A DNA stretch of 64,000 bases from JBDTVS01 sp040007095. GTDB lineage: Bacteria; Acidobacteriota; Vicinamibacteria; Vicinamibacterales; CAVVIG01. The DNA is taken from NCBI GenBank assembly GCA_040007095.1, contig JBDTVS010000008.1:45250-109249 (forward strand), in the 5' to 3' direction. This document shows, piece after piece, positions 30,489-37,651 of the stretch (position 1 is the first letter of the stretch; every line of letters starts with the position of its first letter). The notes under the pieces are model-generated. The model had not been told where the DNA came from. It searched no databases and worked only from the letters and a program-made list of their open reading frames with translations. The translations under genes were made by a program, and so were the position numbers.

Positions 30489-31265
30489 GTGCTGAGGCGT
30501 CGCCGTCTCGCGGCGGTCCTGCTGCTCGCGGCCGTGACGTCGGGCTGCACGCACGCCGTCCTCGTCCGGCCGCCGCCGCCCGCCGGGCCCGTCACGGCCG
30601 CGCCCGTGCTGCCGCCCGTGCTGCCGCCCGTACCCGCGGTCCCGACCGACGTGATCGTGCAGGTCATCGCCGCGACGGGCGCCCCCGCCACGCTGCCGGC
30701 GATCGCGACGCGCCAGACGCCGATCAGCGCCGCGCTCAACTGTCACGTCCCGACGTCGCCGCCGGCCACGCTCACCAATTCGACGACCGTCGCGTTCGAC
30801 GATCCGTTCACGCCGGGATTCGAGTGCCGCGTGCTGCTGCCGGCCGGCCTGGCGCCGGGCAGCTATCGCGCGGTCGCGGTGCTCTCGGTGGCGACGTGTA
30901 CCGACGCCACGGCCACCCAGACAATCACCCCGTGCCCGAGCGCGCGCGGGACGTCGGCGCCGGCGTTCACCGTGGTCGCCACACCCGCGGCGCCGACGGT
31001 GCGCCTGGTCCCGCCCGTCGTGCCAGGCACGCTCGTGCAGGTCGTCGACGCGGTCGATGCCCTCGGCGCGCACTGGACGCTCGGCGCGCCAGAACCCGCC
31101 GCCCCCGCGCACCGGGAAGTGCTCCGCGACGGCCTGGCGACGGGGGGCTGGGGCACCGAGATCTGGCTGCTCCGCGGCCTGATCTACGTGCGCGGCGATG
31201 ACGATCAGTGGTGGGCGTGGACGGGCACGACGTGGGCGAATATCGGCGCCACGCGGCCCGAGTGA
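30489..31265 (+). CDS. Phage-encoded lipoprotein
   Basis: A 258-residue protein. RRRRLAAVLLLAAVTSGC gives an n-region, hydrophobic core and a TSGC lipobox with Cys at residue 20. A Pro-rich spacer (residues about 27-52) follows, then beta-rich sequence with paired cysteines, and a C-terminal GDDDQWWAWTGTTWANIGAT motif similar to carbohydrate-contact repeats. Unlike short Rz1 spanins it has a large folded domain. Together with the DUF4082 gene it suggests surface alteration of the lysogen. Confidence 0.65.
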   Translation: MLRRRRLAAVLLLAAVTSGCTHAVLVRPPPPAGPVTAAPVLPPVLPPVPAVPTDVIVQVIAATGAPATLPAIATRQTPISAALNCHVPTSPPATLTNSTTVAFDDPFTPGFECRVLLPAGLAPGSYRAVAVLSVATCTDATATQTITPCPSARGTSAPAFTVVATPAAPTVRLVPPVVPGTLVQVVDAVDALGAHWTLGAPEPAAPAHREVLRDGLATGGWGTEIWLLRGLIYVRGDDDQWWAWTGTTWANIGATRPE

Positions 31266-31272
31266 GGTGCAC

Positions 31273-31908
31273 ATGGTTCCTAATCGCGAAGCGGACGTCG
31301 ACGCGCTCTGTCGGCAGCATCCCGAGGCGTTCCCCCAGGACGACCGGAACGACGCGGCGCGGCTCGTGCTCTTGCGCGGCGTGATCATTCCCGCGTTGAA
31401 CGTCGAGGACCGCGGCTACTGGGGGTTCCTCACCAAGACCGACCAGCGGTTGCCGGACGGCAGCTACAAGGTGCCGTGCGACGTCCTGGTGTGGCGGCCG
31501 ACGCGGGAGACCGTCGATTGTCTGACGGGCACGGGCGCGTGCTGGATCGTCCGTCCCGCGCCCCCGCCGGCGTGGGAGTGGACGGCGGTGGAGGATCCCG
31601 TCGTGCCGGATCCGGACGAGGATCCGGTCGAGGATCCGGTCGAGCCCGATCCGCCGTCGGAGGCGAGCGTGCCGGTGTTCTATGCCGCCGCGACGCCCCT
31701 CAGAGGCACGATCGTGCCGCAGCCGGGCGGGCGCGTGGTGCTGATCAACCTGGCGGGGGAGGTCGCGTCGATGCAACCGGACGGGCGGCTCGAATGGCGG
31801 CCGCCGGGCACGGTCGGCGCGTGGGAACTGGCGACCCTGGTGGGGACGGTGCTGGTCTTCACCGGGGGCCGGGCCGATGTGCGCCGGCTGCTCGTCGCGG
31901 TGCGGTAG
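31273..31908 (+). CDS. Unknown protein with acidic proline repeat
   Basis: A 211-residue protein from ATG 31273. The N-terminal part (PEAFPQDDRNDAARLVLLRG; YWGFLTKTDQRLPDGSYKVP) looks globular. The centre has an acidic repeat VVPDPDEDPVEDPVEPDPP, and the C-terminus is beta-rich (GGRVVLINLAGEVASMQPDG). It may be a virion-associated or lysis-region protein. The repeat DNA (GAGGATCCGGTCGAGGATCC) is itself tandem. Confidence 0.5.
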   Translation: MVPNREADVDALCRQHPEAFPQDDRNDAARLVLLRGVIIPALNVEDRGYWGFLTKTDQRLPDGSYKVPCDVLVWRPTRETVDCLTGTGACWIVRPAPPPAWEWTAVEDPVVPDPDEDPVEDPVEPDPPSEASVPVFYAAATPLRGTIVPQPGGRVVLINLAGEVASMQPDGRLEWRPPGTVGAWELATLVGTVLVFTGGRADVRRLLVAVR

Positions 31909-31916
31909 CGGTCCTC

Positions 31917-32378
31917 ATGACCCTCCTGCTGCAGCGCGAACCCTCCGCGGCCGGCTGCACGCTCGGGCGCCTGTTCGTCGATGGCGTGCATGCGGCCTTC
32001 ACATTGGAAGACGTCGTCCGCGTCGGCCCGAAGGTGCCGGGCCAGACCGCGATCCCCGCCGGCCGGTACCGCGTGGTCATCACGTTCTCGCAGCGGTTCC
32101 AACACATGTTGCCGCTGCTGCTCGACGTCCCCGACTTCACCGGGATCCGCATCCACGCCGGGAACGTCGCCGCCGACACGGCCGGCTGTCTGCTGGTCGG
32201 GCAAGGCCGCGCCGTCGACAGCATCACGAGCTCGCGCTTGGCGTTGGCGGCCCTGCAGCCCCAGATCGCAGGCGCGCTGGCGCGAGACGAGGCGGTGTGG
32301 ATCACGATCGTGCCGGGCGCCGAGACCGAGACGAACCGTCCAGGAGGTCAGGCCTCCGGATCCACCAATTCGAGATAG
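31917..32378 (+). CDS. DUF5675 family protein, lysis-region
   Basis: A 153-residue protein matching the DUF5675 layout: CTLGRLFVDGVHAAFTLEDV, then GPKVPGQTAIPAGRYRVVIT, FQHMLPLLLDVPDFTGIRI, HAGNVAADTAGCLLVGQ. The HAGN-x(6)-T-x-G-C end with a conserved His and Cys recalls YkuD-type L,D-transpeptidase catalytic motifs, so a peptidoglycan role is possible. Genes of this family sit near phage lysis genes. It overlaps the minus-strand gene by about 31 bp at the 3' end. Confidence 0.75.
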   Translation: MTLLLQREPSAAGCTLGRLFVDGVHAAFTLEDVVRVGPKVPGQTAIPAGRYRVVITFSQRFQHMLPLLLDVPDFTGIRIHAGNVAADTAGCLLVGQGRAVDSITSSRLALAALQPQIAGALARDEAVWITIVPGAETETNRPGGQASGSTNSR

Positions 32379-32605
32379 AGCAGCGGCGCCCCGCGGCGTA
32401 CGGCTTTAACGGCCTGGATGAAGGCGCGGGCGGCGGTCGTGGCGTCGACCTGGCCGTCGAGCGGATCGTGGCAGGACGGACACGCATCCGGCAGCCGGAT
32501 CGTTTCGGTCAGCGCATAGCTGATGGCGACGTGACAGATCGGGCATTGCCAGCGCACCGCGGTGATCTCGTCCAGGCTGAGCACGAGGCGGTGCTCACGG
32601 GTCAT
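32348..32605 (-). CDS. Zinc-ribbon small protein
   Basis: An 85-residue protein from ATG 32605. WQCPICHVAISYALTETIRL followed by CPSCHDPLDG forms a CPxC...CPSC zinc ribbon; the C-terminus is helical. It is the last gene of a leftward cluster and overlaps the previous gene by 4 bp (ATGA). Confidence 0.6.
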   Translation of the reverse strand: MTREHRLVLSLDEITAVRWQCPICHVAISYALTETIRLPDACPSCHDPLDGQVDATTAARAFIQAVKAVRRGAPLLYLELVDPEA

Positions 32606-32799
32606 GCGGATCCGCGTCCCTGCTTCGCGTGCTTCCTCTTCGTGCGCGCGAGGGCAGCCGCGCGACTGGCCTTCGTCGCCCGGGCTTTCCGTTCGGCAGG
32701 GGAGAGGAGCGCGGCCGCGCGCTTGCCGCCGATCTTTCCGCCCTTCGCGCCTTGTTCGCGGAAGTAGGCGAGGGCGTCGGCTGAGAGTCGCTTCGTCAT
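32602..32799 (-). CDS. Small basic phage protein
   Basis: A 65-residue, strongly basic protein: SADALAYFREQGAKGGKIGG, then KRAAALLSPAERKARATKAS and a Lys/Arg tail. The A-x-G-G-K-x-G-G-K-x-x-A-A-x-L-T/S-P-E-x-R pattern is familiar from small proteins encoded near toxin-antitoxin and phage genes, of unknown function, probably nucleic-acid binding. Overlaps both neighbours by 4 bp. Confidence 0.55.
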   Translation of the reverse strand: MTKRLSADALAYFREQGAKGGKIGGKRAAALLSPAERKARATKASRAAALARTKRKHAKQGRGSA

Positions 32800-33098
32800 G
32801 CGTGCTCTTCGGCGTGTGTCGGCGCCAGGAGATTGCCGTCGGCGTCCACACCCCAGATCAGAACGTCCGGATCGAGGTCGACGCCGTTCGGCCATGTCGC
32901 CGTCGGCCACGCCTCCGCGGGAAGAAAGACCCGGGCAAAGTACGCCGGATCCAGCCACGGGCGGAACACGTTGTCGGGATGCGCGTCGGGCCCGGGCACC
33001 AGATCGCTCAGGTCTCGTTCGACCGTCCGGCCATCTGACAGCCCCAAGCGGAGCCGATAGCCGGGCAACGCCTCGACGGTTTGAATGCGTACGTCCAT
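32796..33098 (-). CDS. DUF2442 protein
   Basis: A 100-residue protein from ATG 33098. VRIQTVEALPGYRLRLGLSD with RTVERDLSDLV, then FARVFLPAEAWPTATWPNGV and DLDPDVLIW, follows the DUF2442 pattern (L-x-V-x-F-x-D-G-x... then F-x-x-V-x-x-x...-G...-I-x-W-P-N-G-x-D-x-x-P-D-x-L). DUF2442 genes nearly always accompany DUF4160 genes, as here. The pair is proposed to be a toxin-antitoxin type system, but mechanism is unsettled. Confidence 0.8.
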   Translation of the reverse strand: MDVRIQTVEALPGYRLRLGLSDGRTVERDLSDLVPGPDAHPDNVFRPWLDPAYFARVFLPAEAWPTATWPNGVDLDPDVLIWGVDADGNLLAPTHAEEHA

Positions 33099-33105
33099 GT
33101 GATCA

Positions 33106-33366
33106 CTACTCCAGTGGCTCGATCGACAGCAGCGGCCGGTGCGCCCGCGCGAGATTCCAGTCCGCGAGCAATTCGGGCCGATGCGCGAGCGCCCATTCCA
33201 CGACGAAGAGATGTTGCCGCTTCGGCAGCGCGCCCGCGAGCAGCCCGACAGACTCGATCGCAAACGTCGCCTTCTGTCCCCCGTAATACGCGTGAAAGTG
33301 GGGCAGCGTGTGGTCGTTCCAATACATCTTGATCACGATTCCAAAGAAGCGGCTGATCTCGGGCAC
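33106..33366 (-). CDS. DUF4160 protein, leaderless transcript
   Basis: An 86-residue protein starting at GTG 33366: PEISRFFGIVIKMYWNDHTL, PHFHAYYGGQKATFAIESVG, LLAGALPKRQHLFVVEWALA. This is the DUF4160 signature (x-P-x-I-S-x-F-x-G-I-x-I-x-M-Y-x-x-D-H-x-P-P-H-F-H). A longer frame from TTG 33402 exists, but that TTG is the -35 box of the promoter, and family members begin at the P-x-I-S. It is followed 7 bp later by DUF2442. Confidence 0.82.
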   Translation of the reverse strand: MPEISRFFGIVIKMYWNDHTLPHFHAYYGGQKATFAIESVGLLAGALPKRQHLFVVEWALAHRPELLADWNLARAHRPLLSIEPLE

Positions 33367-33373
33367 TGAAGTA

Positions 33374-33402
33374 ATTATAGTCCTCGACCTGTAGGGGGTC
33401 AA
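33374..33402 (-). promoter_or_regulatory. Near-consensus sigma-70 promoter of DUF4160/DUF2442 pair
   Basis: On the minus strand, TTGACC (33402-33397), a 17-bp spacer, then TATAAT (33379-33374). Only 7 bases separate the -10 box from GTG 33366, so the transcript is likely leaderless. It is the best-formed promoter I found in the prophage. Confidence 0.82.
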
Positions 33403-33554
33403 GGTGTATGATTTAGGGAGTCAGAAGAAAGGAAGCGGCGCCGCTCAGTGCTGATAACACCGAACGACGCCTCACCCGTCAACCGAGAGTGAGTCGGTCG
33501 CCGAGCTGCCCATAGTCTACGGGGCGCTTTGCCACCCGGCAATTGAGGCGCTCC

Positions 33555-33734
33555 ATGATCCCGAAATTCCTGTCTCCGGAAGTCCTGCCGTTCGCCGCGA
33601 TCCTGCTCGTGGGCCTGCCGACGCCCGCACCCCTGCAGCTGATCTGCGCCTGGTGCGATGTCGTCCTGCGCGCGGGCGCCCTGCCGGCCAGTCACGGGAT
33701 CTGCTCCGAGTGTTTCGATCGGGTGGTCGCATGA
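33555..33734 (+). CDS. Small protein with zinc ribbon, N-terminus like its HNH neighbour
   Basis: A 59-residue protein from ATG 33555. IPKFLSPEVLPFAAILLVG is followed by LICAWCDVVLRAGALPASHG and CSECF, a CxxC-CxxC ribbon. The first 25 residues resemble the start of the HNH gene at 33991 (TPRFLRAEVVPFVDVELVPA), so one N-terminus may have been copied from the other. Confidence 0.55.
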   Translation: MIPKFLSPEVLPFAAILLVGLPTPAPLQLICAWCDVVLRAGALPASHGICSECFDRVVA

Positions 33735-33994
33735 GCTTCGACACCGCCATGGATTACGGCGACGCACAGGACGGCGAAGACTTCTTCAGGGACCGCGCCG
33801 ACGTCGGCTCGCTCTGCGATGCGTGCTGCGATCGCCGCGACGCGCACACGTCTGCGCTCGAGCGCCGGATGGTGACCCCCGCGGCGCCGCGGCAGTGGGC
33901 GATCGATCGGCTCCCGACGCTGTCGGCCGTCGCGGCGTCACGGGCAGGGAAGCCGATTCCCAAGAAGCCGATCCGCCGGCGGGAGGTCGCATGA
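33731..33994 (+). CDS. Unknown small protein
   Basis: An 87-residue protein from ATG 33731 (ATGA overlap). The middle has LCDACCDRRDAHTSALERRM, a short Cys/His group, and the C-terminus is basic (KPIPKKPIRRREVA). Overlaps the next gene by ATGA. Unassigned. Confidence 0.5.
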   Translation: MSFDTAMDYGDAQDGEDFFRDRADVGSLCDACCDRRDAHTSALERRMVTPAAPRQWAIDRLPTLSAVAASRAGKPIPKKPIRRREVA

Positions 33995-34530
33995 CCCCGC
34001 GATTCCTCCGTGCGGAAGTCGTCCCGTTCGTCGACGTCGAGCTCGTGCCGGCGCCCGACCAGGTGGGGCCGATCGTTGAGGTCGAGATCATTCCGGTCAC
34101 TGAACTACGCCGGCTGCAGCAGCTCAAGACCCTGGCGGAGATGCACGCGGCGCCGCGGGCGGTACCGAAGCGGTACACCACACTCGATCGCGCCATCACC
34201 CGGAAAGCCGCCAGGCTCGAGGATGCGCGGAAGCTCCGCACATGGGCGGCGGCCGTCAAGGATCGGGACCAGTGGAAGGACCGGCAGACCGGCGTGCGCG
34301 TGCGAAGTACTCGCACCCTGGACCCGCTGCGCGCCGAAGCGCATCACATCGAACCCAAAGCCGACCAGGCGGTCCGCTACGACATCCGGAACGGGATCAC
34401 GCTGAGCTGTGAGCACCATTTTGACGTGGAGCACTTCCGGTACCGGATCGAGGGCACGGCGTGGTTCGTCGCGGAGAACGGGTGCCGCTACATCGACGGG
34501 ACGTACCCGGTGATCTTCGTGCGGCTGTGA
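33991..34530 (+). CDS. HNH-type nuclease, second in prophage
   Basis: A 179-residue protein. The N-terminal 60 residues are beta-rich with acidic residues (VVPFVDVELVPAPDQVGPIV; EVEIIPVTELRRLQQL). Residues about 115-160 hold DPLRAEAHHIEPKADQAVRY, DIRNGITLSCEHHFDVEHFR, an HNH pattern with His-His, an Asn in the IRNGITL element and His-His at the end. It lies far from the terminase, so it is more likely a free endonuclease or defence-type enzyme than a packaging component. Last gene of a three-gene overlapping unit. Confidence 0.7.
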   Translation: MTPRFLRAEVVPFVDVELVPAPDQVGPIVEVEIIPVTELRRLQQLKTLAEMHAAPRAVPKRYTTLDRAITRKAARLEDARKLRTWAAAVKDRDQWKDRQTGVRVRSTRTLDPLRAEAHHIEPKADQAVRYDIRNGITLSCEHHFDVEHFRYRIEGTAWFVAENGCRYIDGTYPVIFVRL

Positions 34531-34618
34531 CGACGTGTTAAGGTGCAGCGGAATCGTTGGACGTATCCAGCGCCCAACGATTCCTCACCACACGCACGCG
34601 ATCGGAGGTCGCGCGCCC

Positions 34619-35482
34619 ATGGCTGACTCGCAGTCTACCCAACCAGTCAAGCTCGCCCTGATTCTCGCGCTGCTCGCGTGTGTCTCACCACGGGCCGAGC
34701 AAGGCCGCGAACCCGATGGCCAGCGCCAGAACGCCGCACCGCTCGCGCCAGCGGCCCCCGTCCAACCGCAGGATCCAGCGCGAGCCCAACCACAAGCCCA
34801 GGCACCCAACCGCCAGGCGCGCGGGGGGGACCAGTGGTTTGAAGGGCCCCCGATTTGGTCGAACTGGGCGCTCGTCATCGTCGCCGCCTGGGGCGGTTGG
34901 TTGGCCTTGGGCTCGCTGAAGGCGCTGCGCCGCGACGTGCGGAACACGGAGCAGGCGCTGCGGTTGTTGAATCAGCCGTGGCTCGATACGACGGACTGGC
35001 AGATTGACGTCCACGGCGGCCCCGCGATACCGGATGGCGAGGGCGGCTTCCGGTCGATCATGGTCGGCGTGATCGTGATCTTCACGGTCGTCAATCACAG
35101 CCCAACGCCCGCCACGCTCTCGCGGATCGATCTGGAGACCGACGGCCCGGAGGCGTGGCACGTCAGCGAGACCGTGAACAGCTTCCTGCCGCCCGGTGGG
35201 CGGTATGTGTTCCGCACCGAAATCACACCGCTCACGGAGGCGCAACGGCAGCAGTATCTGGGGGGCGGAATCGCGGTGCGCGGCACGCTGCATTTCGGCG
35301 ACCTGTTCCAGCCCTCGCGTCGGCCGACCGCGTCCGGCCCGCGACGGCGGCATGTGGGCCGCATCCTGCGCGCGGCTCCACGGCGTGAGATTCTCCCGCT
35401 GCCCGGCGCTGAATGGCTGGAGTCCGACGACGATCCAGAACGCGAGGGGCCACACGTCGTCGACTCTAGCACCCGTCGGTAA
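34619..35482 (+). CDS. Membrane-anchored protein of unknown function
   Basis: A 287-residue protein from ATG 34619, with ribosome-binding site CGGAGG upstream. A hydrophobic N-terminus (KLALILALLACVS) is followed by a Pro/Gln-rich spacer (VQPQDPARAQPQAQAPNRQA). Then come a membrane helix (WSNWALVIVAAWGGWLALG, about 82-100) and a beta-rich domain (MVGVIVIFTVVNHSPTPATL). It resembles prophage membrane proteins placed near the attachment site that may protect the lysogen. Unassigned. Confidence 0.55.
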   Translation: MADSQSTQPVKLALILALLACVSPRAEQGREPDGQRQNAAPLAPAAPVQPQDPARAQPQAQAPNRQARGGDQWFEGPPIWSNWALVIVAAWGGWLALGSLKALRRDVRNTEQALRLLNQPWLDTTDWQIDVHGGPAIPDGEGGFRSIMVGVIVIFTVVNHSPTPATLSRIDLETDGPEAWHVSETVNSFLPPGGRYVFRTEITPLTEAQRQQYLGGGIAVRGTLHFGDLFQPSRRPTASGPRRRHVGRILRAAPRREILPLPGAEWLESDDDPEREGPHVVDSSTRR

Positions 35483-35676
35483 CGTCGCCACATTCGGCGG
35501 CGGCTGCTCACATCGACGCAAACGTTCCCGTGGTCTTGGTCCGGCCCTGACGCGCGGCGGTGTCAGCGGCGGCATCCAGGTTCCGGATCATCCGCGCGAC
35601 GCGGCGCACGCGCCACCACGTGGGGAGGCGACGCGCCACCCACAGCGGCAGGGGGATCGGGAGGCGCACCTTGGCC

Positions 35677-36012
35677 TTACTTCCTCGCCCGCGATCGCGA
35701 CGTCGTCTCGCCCGTACTCGCGCTCGTCATCCGAGCCGCCGGCGCCACCGGTTGCAGACGCGGATCGGTCATCAGGATTCGATCGGTCGGAATCCAGGCG
35801 ACCTCGCCGTCCAGGTCCACACACTGACGGACGGGACTGAACCCGTGCATGTTGCCGTCGGCCGTGACCGTCACGGGGTGGCCGTCGACCTCGCCGTAGA
35901 CGGGCGTGGGGAGTTGGGAGATCGCGGTCAAGGTGCCGATCGCGGGGAGCTGCGCGGATTGATCGGCTTTGGCGGCGGCGTCGAGGAGCTGGCGGGCGAA
36001 ATGGCGGAGCAT
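35677..36012 (-). CDS. Unknown protein at right prophage edge
   Basis: A 111-residue protein: MLRHFARQLLDAAAKADQSA, then PVYGEVDGHPVTVTADGNMH and GEVAWIPTDRILMTDPRL, beta-rich, with a Ser/Arg-rich tail. Ribosome-binding site GGAGG lies upstream of the ATG at 36012. It is the last phage gene before the attachment region. No family recognised. Confidence 0.5.
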   Translation of the reverse strand: MLRHFARQLLDAAAKADQSAQLPAIGTLTAISQLPTPVYGEVDGHPVTVTADGNMHGFSPVRQCVDLDGEVAWIPTDRILMTDPRLQPVAPAARMTSASTGETTSRSRARK

Positions 36013-36073
36013 CGATCCTCCTGACGTAACTGCGGTCTGCAGTACACGGCTCAGGAGTCTACACCTCTGGGTG

Positions 36074-36095
36074 TGGACCGTGAATGGACCGTGAA
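36074..36095. repeat. 11-bp tandem repeat between prophage end and tRNA
   Basis: TGGACCGTGAA occurs twice with no spacer (36074-36084, 36085-36095), about 117 bp from the tRNA 3' end. Short direct repeats close to attachment sites are often integrase arm-type sites; that role here is inference. Confidence 0.5.
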
Positions 36096-36211
36096 TGAAA
36101 TCGTCGAAACGTGGCGAAAGGTGACGGTGGCTGACGGTCGGTTGCGGTTTTAGTGGTGCGGGCCGATCGCGAGAATGATCCCGGATTCACTGATTCATTC
36201 GGTGTTTTCAT

Positions 36212-36286
36212 TGGTGACCGGGGCGGGGATCGAACCCGCGGCCCGCGCATTAAAAGTGCGCTGCTCTACCACTGAGCTACCCGGTC
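36212..36286 (-). tRNA. tRNA-Lys(TTT)
   Basis: On the minus strand the cloverleaf folds cleanly: acceptor GACCGGG with CCCGGTC, D-arm GCTC...GAGC, anticodon stem GCGCA/TGCGC with loop CTTTTAA (anticodon TTT), T-arm GCGGG/CCCGC around TTCGATC, and an encoded ACCA end at 36215-36212. The 3' end faces the prophage, so the tRNA is the likely attB and is left intact. Confidence 0.95.
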
Positions 36287-36423
36287 TCTCGAGCTACAGG
36301 ATTTCTTGATCGGACGTCGTCCGCCTTCGCCTTCTCGGAAGGTTCGGTGGCCGCGGACCGTCACGGTCCGGCTGGAGCCGGACACTACGTACAGGTCGAA
36401 AACGCCCTAGTCCTGTCGACCGA

Positions 36424-36966
36424 TCATTGTACCGCGAAAGGCACGGAGACTTCGGTCGTCTCCCACGACATCGCCACGACTCCGCCCCGTCCTGCCGGAT
36501 TCTTGTTGATCGCAAACGTCAACTGCTCGACCGGCGTGTCGAGCGCGCGCTTGCTCATCGAGAGGCTCCCGAGATCGGCTGACGCGTTGTAGTTGGTGTG
36601 GAAGCCGCTTGGCTCCTTGCTGACGATCAGCGTCCAGGTCTCGGCCGTGGGCCGAATCCAAATCGTGTGCGAACCTGCGGGCACCGTCAGGTCGCCCAGC
36701 TGCAGCGCGTGCGTGCTCTGCAGCGTCGTGGCCTCGTCCGCGCCCGGGCACCACACCCGTCCGTAAGGCACCAGACGTCCAAAGATCATTCGGCCGCGCA
36801 TCGACGGACGGCCGTAGGTGACCGTGATCTCGCTTCCGTCGATCGTCGCGCTCGTCGATTCGTGCGGGCTGGCACGGTTGCCCTGCGGCGCGGACGCACG
36901 AACGACCAAGGCAAGTGAGGTGATGCCGATCAGGGCACCGATGACTGAGAGCTTCGCGAGCTGCAT
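36424..36966 (-). CDS. Secreted DUF2911 protein
   Basis: A 180-residue protein. VIGALIGITSLALVVRASA is a signal peptide. The core has DGSEITVTYGRPSMRGRMIF, VPYGRVWCPGADEATTLQST, VPAGSHTIWIRPTAETWTLI, which is the DUF2911 beta-sandwich pattern common in Bacteroidetes and Acidobacteria. The family's role is unknown; it is exported or lipid-facing. The gene is divergent from the receiver-domain gene with a 49-bp spacer. Confidence 0.85.
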   Translation of the reverse strand: MQLAKLSVIGALIGITSLALVVRASAPQGNRASPHESTSATIDGSEITVTYGRPSMRGRMIFGRLVPYGRVWCPGADEATTLQSTHALQLGDLTVPAGSHTIWIRPTAETWTLIVSKEPSGFHTNYNASADLGSLSMSKRALDTPVEQLTFAINKNPAGRGGVVAMSWETTEVSVPFAVQ

Positions 36967-37015
36967 GCTTCGCCGCCTTTCGCGTATATACTAAATCGCT
37001 TACGTCCCGGTCACT

Positions 37016-37390
37016 ATGGATAAAAAACCGCGGCTCGTGCTCGTCGTCGAGGACGATTTGTCGGTGCGTCGGCCGCTGGTCAAGTTTCTCGAAATGCATG
37101 GTTTCTCGGTGACGACCGCAGAGACCGCAGAGGAGGGCCTCAAGGCGCTCAAGAAACATACGTTCATTGCGGCGGTCGTCGACCTTCGACTTCGCCAGGG
37201 GTCGGGCCGCGACGTGGTCGCCGCCGCACCACCGAACATCCCCATCCTGATTTTTTCCGGCGTGCCATCGGAATCGGCGGAGCTTGAACAGCATCGCCCG
37301 CTCACGCGCCTGATCGAAAAGCCCTACTCGTTGATCCTGCTGGTCGAAACGCTCACCGATATGCTGAACGAGTCGACCGTCACCCCGTGA
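37016..37390 (+). CDS. Response regulator receiver-domain protein
   Basis: A 124-residue single-domain REC protein: VLVVEDDLSVRRPLVKFLEM (acidic pair D-D), AAVVDLRLRQGSG (phospho-acceptor Asp in VVDLRL), PILIFSG and IEKPYS (Lys of K-P). No output domain, so it acts through a partner, like CheY or Spo0F. No kinase is adjacent. Followed by about 260 bp with no gene I can support. Confidence 0.88.
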   Translation: MDKKPRLVLVVEDDLSVRRPLVKFLEMHGFSVTTAETAEEGLKALKKHTFIAAVVDLRLRQGSGRDVVAAAPPNIPILIFSGVPSESAELEQHRPLTRLIEKPYSLILLVETLTDMLNESTVTP

Positions 37391-37651
37391 ACTGCCCTTA
37401 GCAGATGGTGAAAGTCCGTCGTCGCACCGAGGCGGGTGATGCGCCCGGATCGCCAGGCGCGAAACGCGAGAATACCGGGAGTATTTGAGCGGTGAGCAAC
37501 GCCGCGAGGCGGGATGCAGCGCTCGCCGAATGCAGACGGACTTTTACCACGGGCTGCCAGACTCCGTTTCGCAATGACGCCAACGTATCGGGCGCCGATG
37601 CATCCAGCCTCGCTAGGTTGCTCGTCGGTCAAAGGCTCCCGGAAAGACGTT

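Larger units (their letters stand above)
1..36211. mobile_element. Siphovirus-type prophage, left end outside window
   Basis: A continuous block of phage genes runs from the left edge to the 3' end of the tRNA-Lys gene. It holds the standard HK97-type late order (HNH, small terminase, large terminase, portal, protease, capsid, connectors, tail tube, frameshifted tail chaperone, tape measure, tail tip). To the left are early genes (recombinase, replication initiator, helix-turn-helix proteins). Genes overlap by 4 bp in many places and short unknown genes are very frequent, unlike the host genes to the right. The right boundary at 36,212 is inferred from the tRNA position; I did not find a matching tRNA-end duplication inside the window, so the left attachment site must be further left. 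No dedicated phage-sized integrase is visible. Confidence 0.92.

Noticed and set aside
33367..33402. TTG start for the DUF4160 gene
   Set aside because: The TTG is the -35 box of a good promoter and the extra residues do not match the family.
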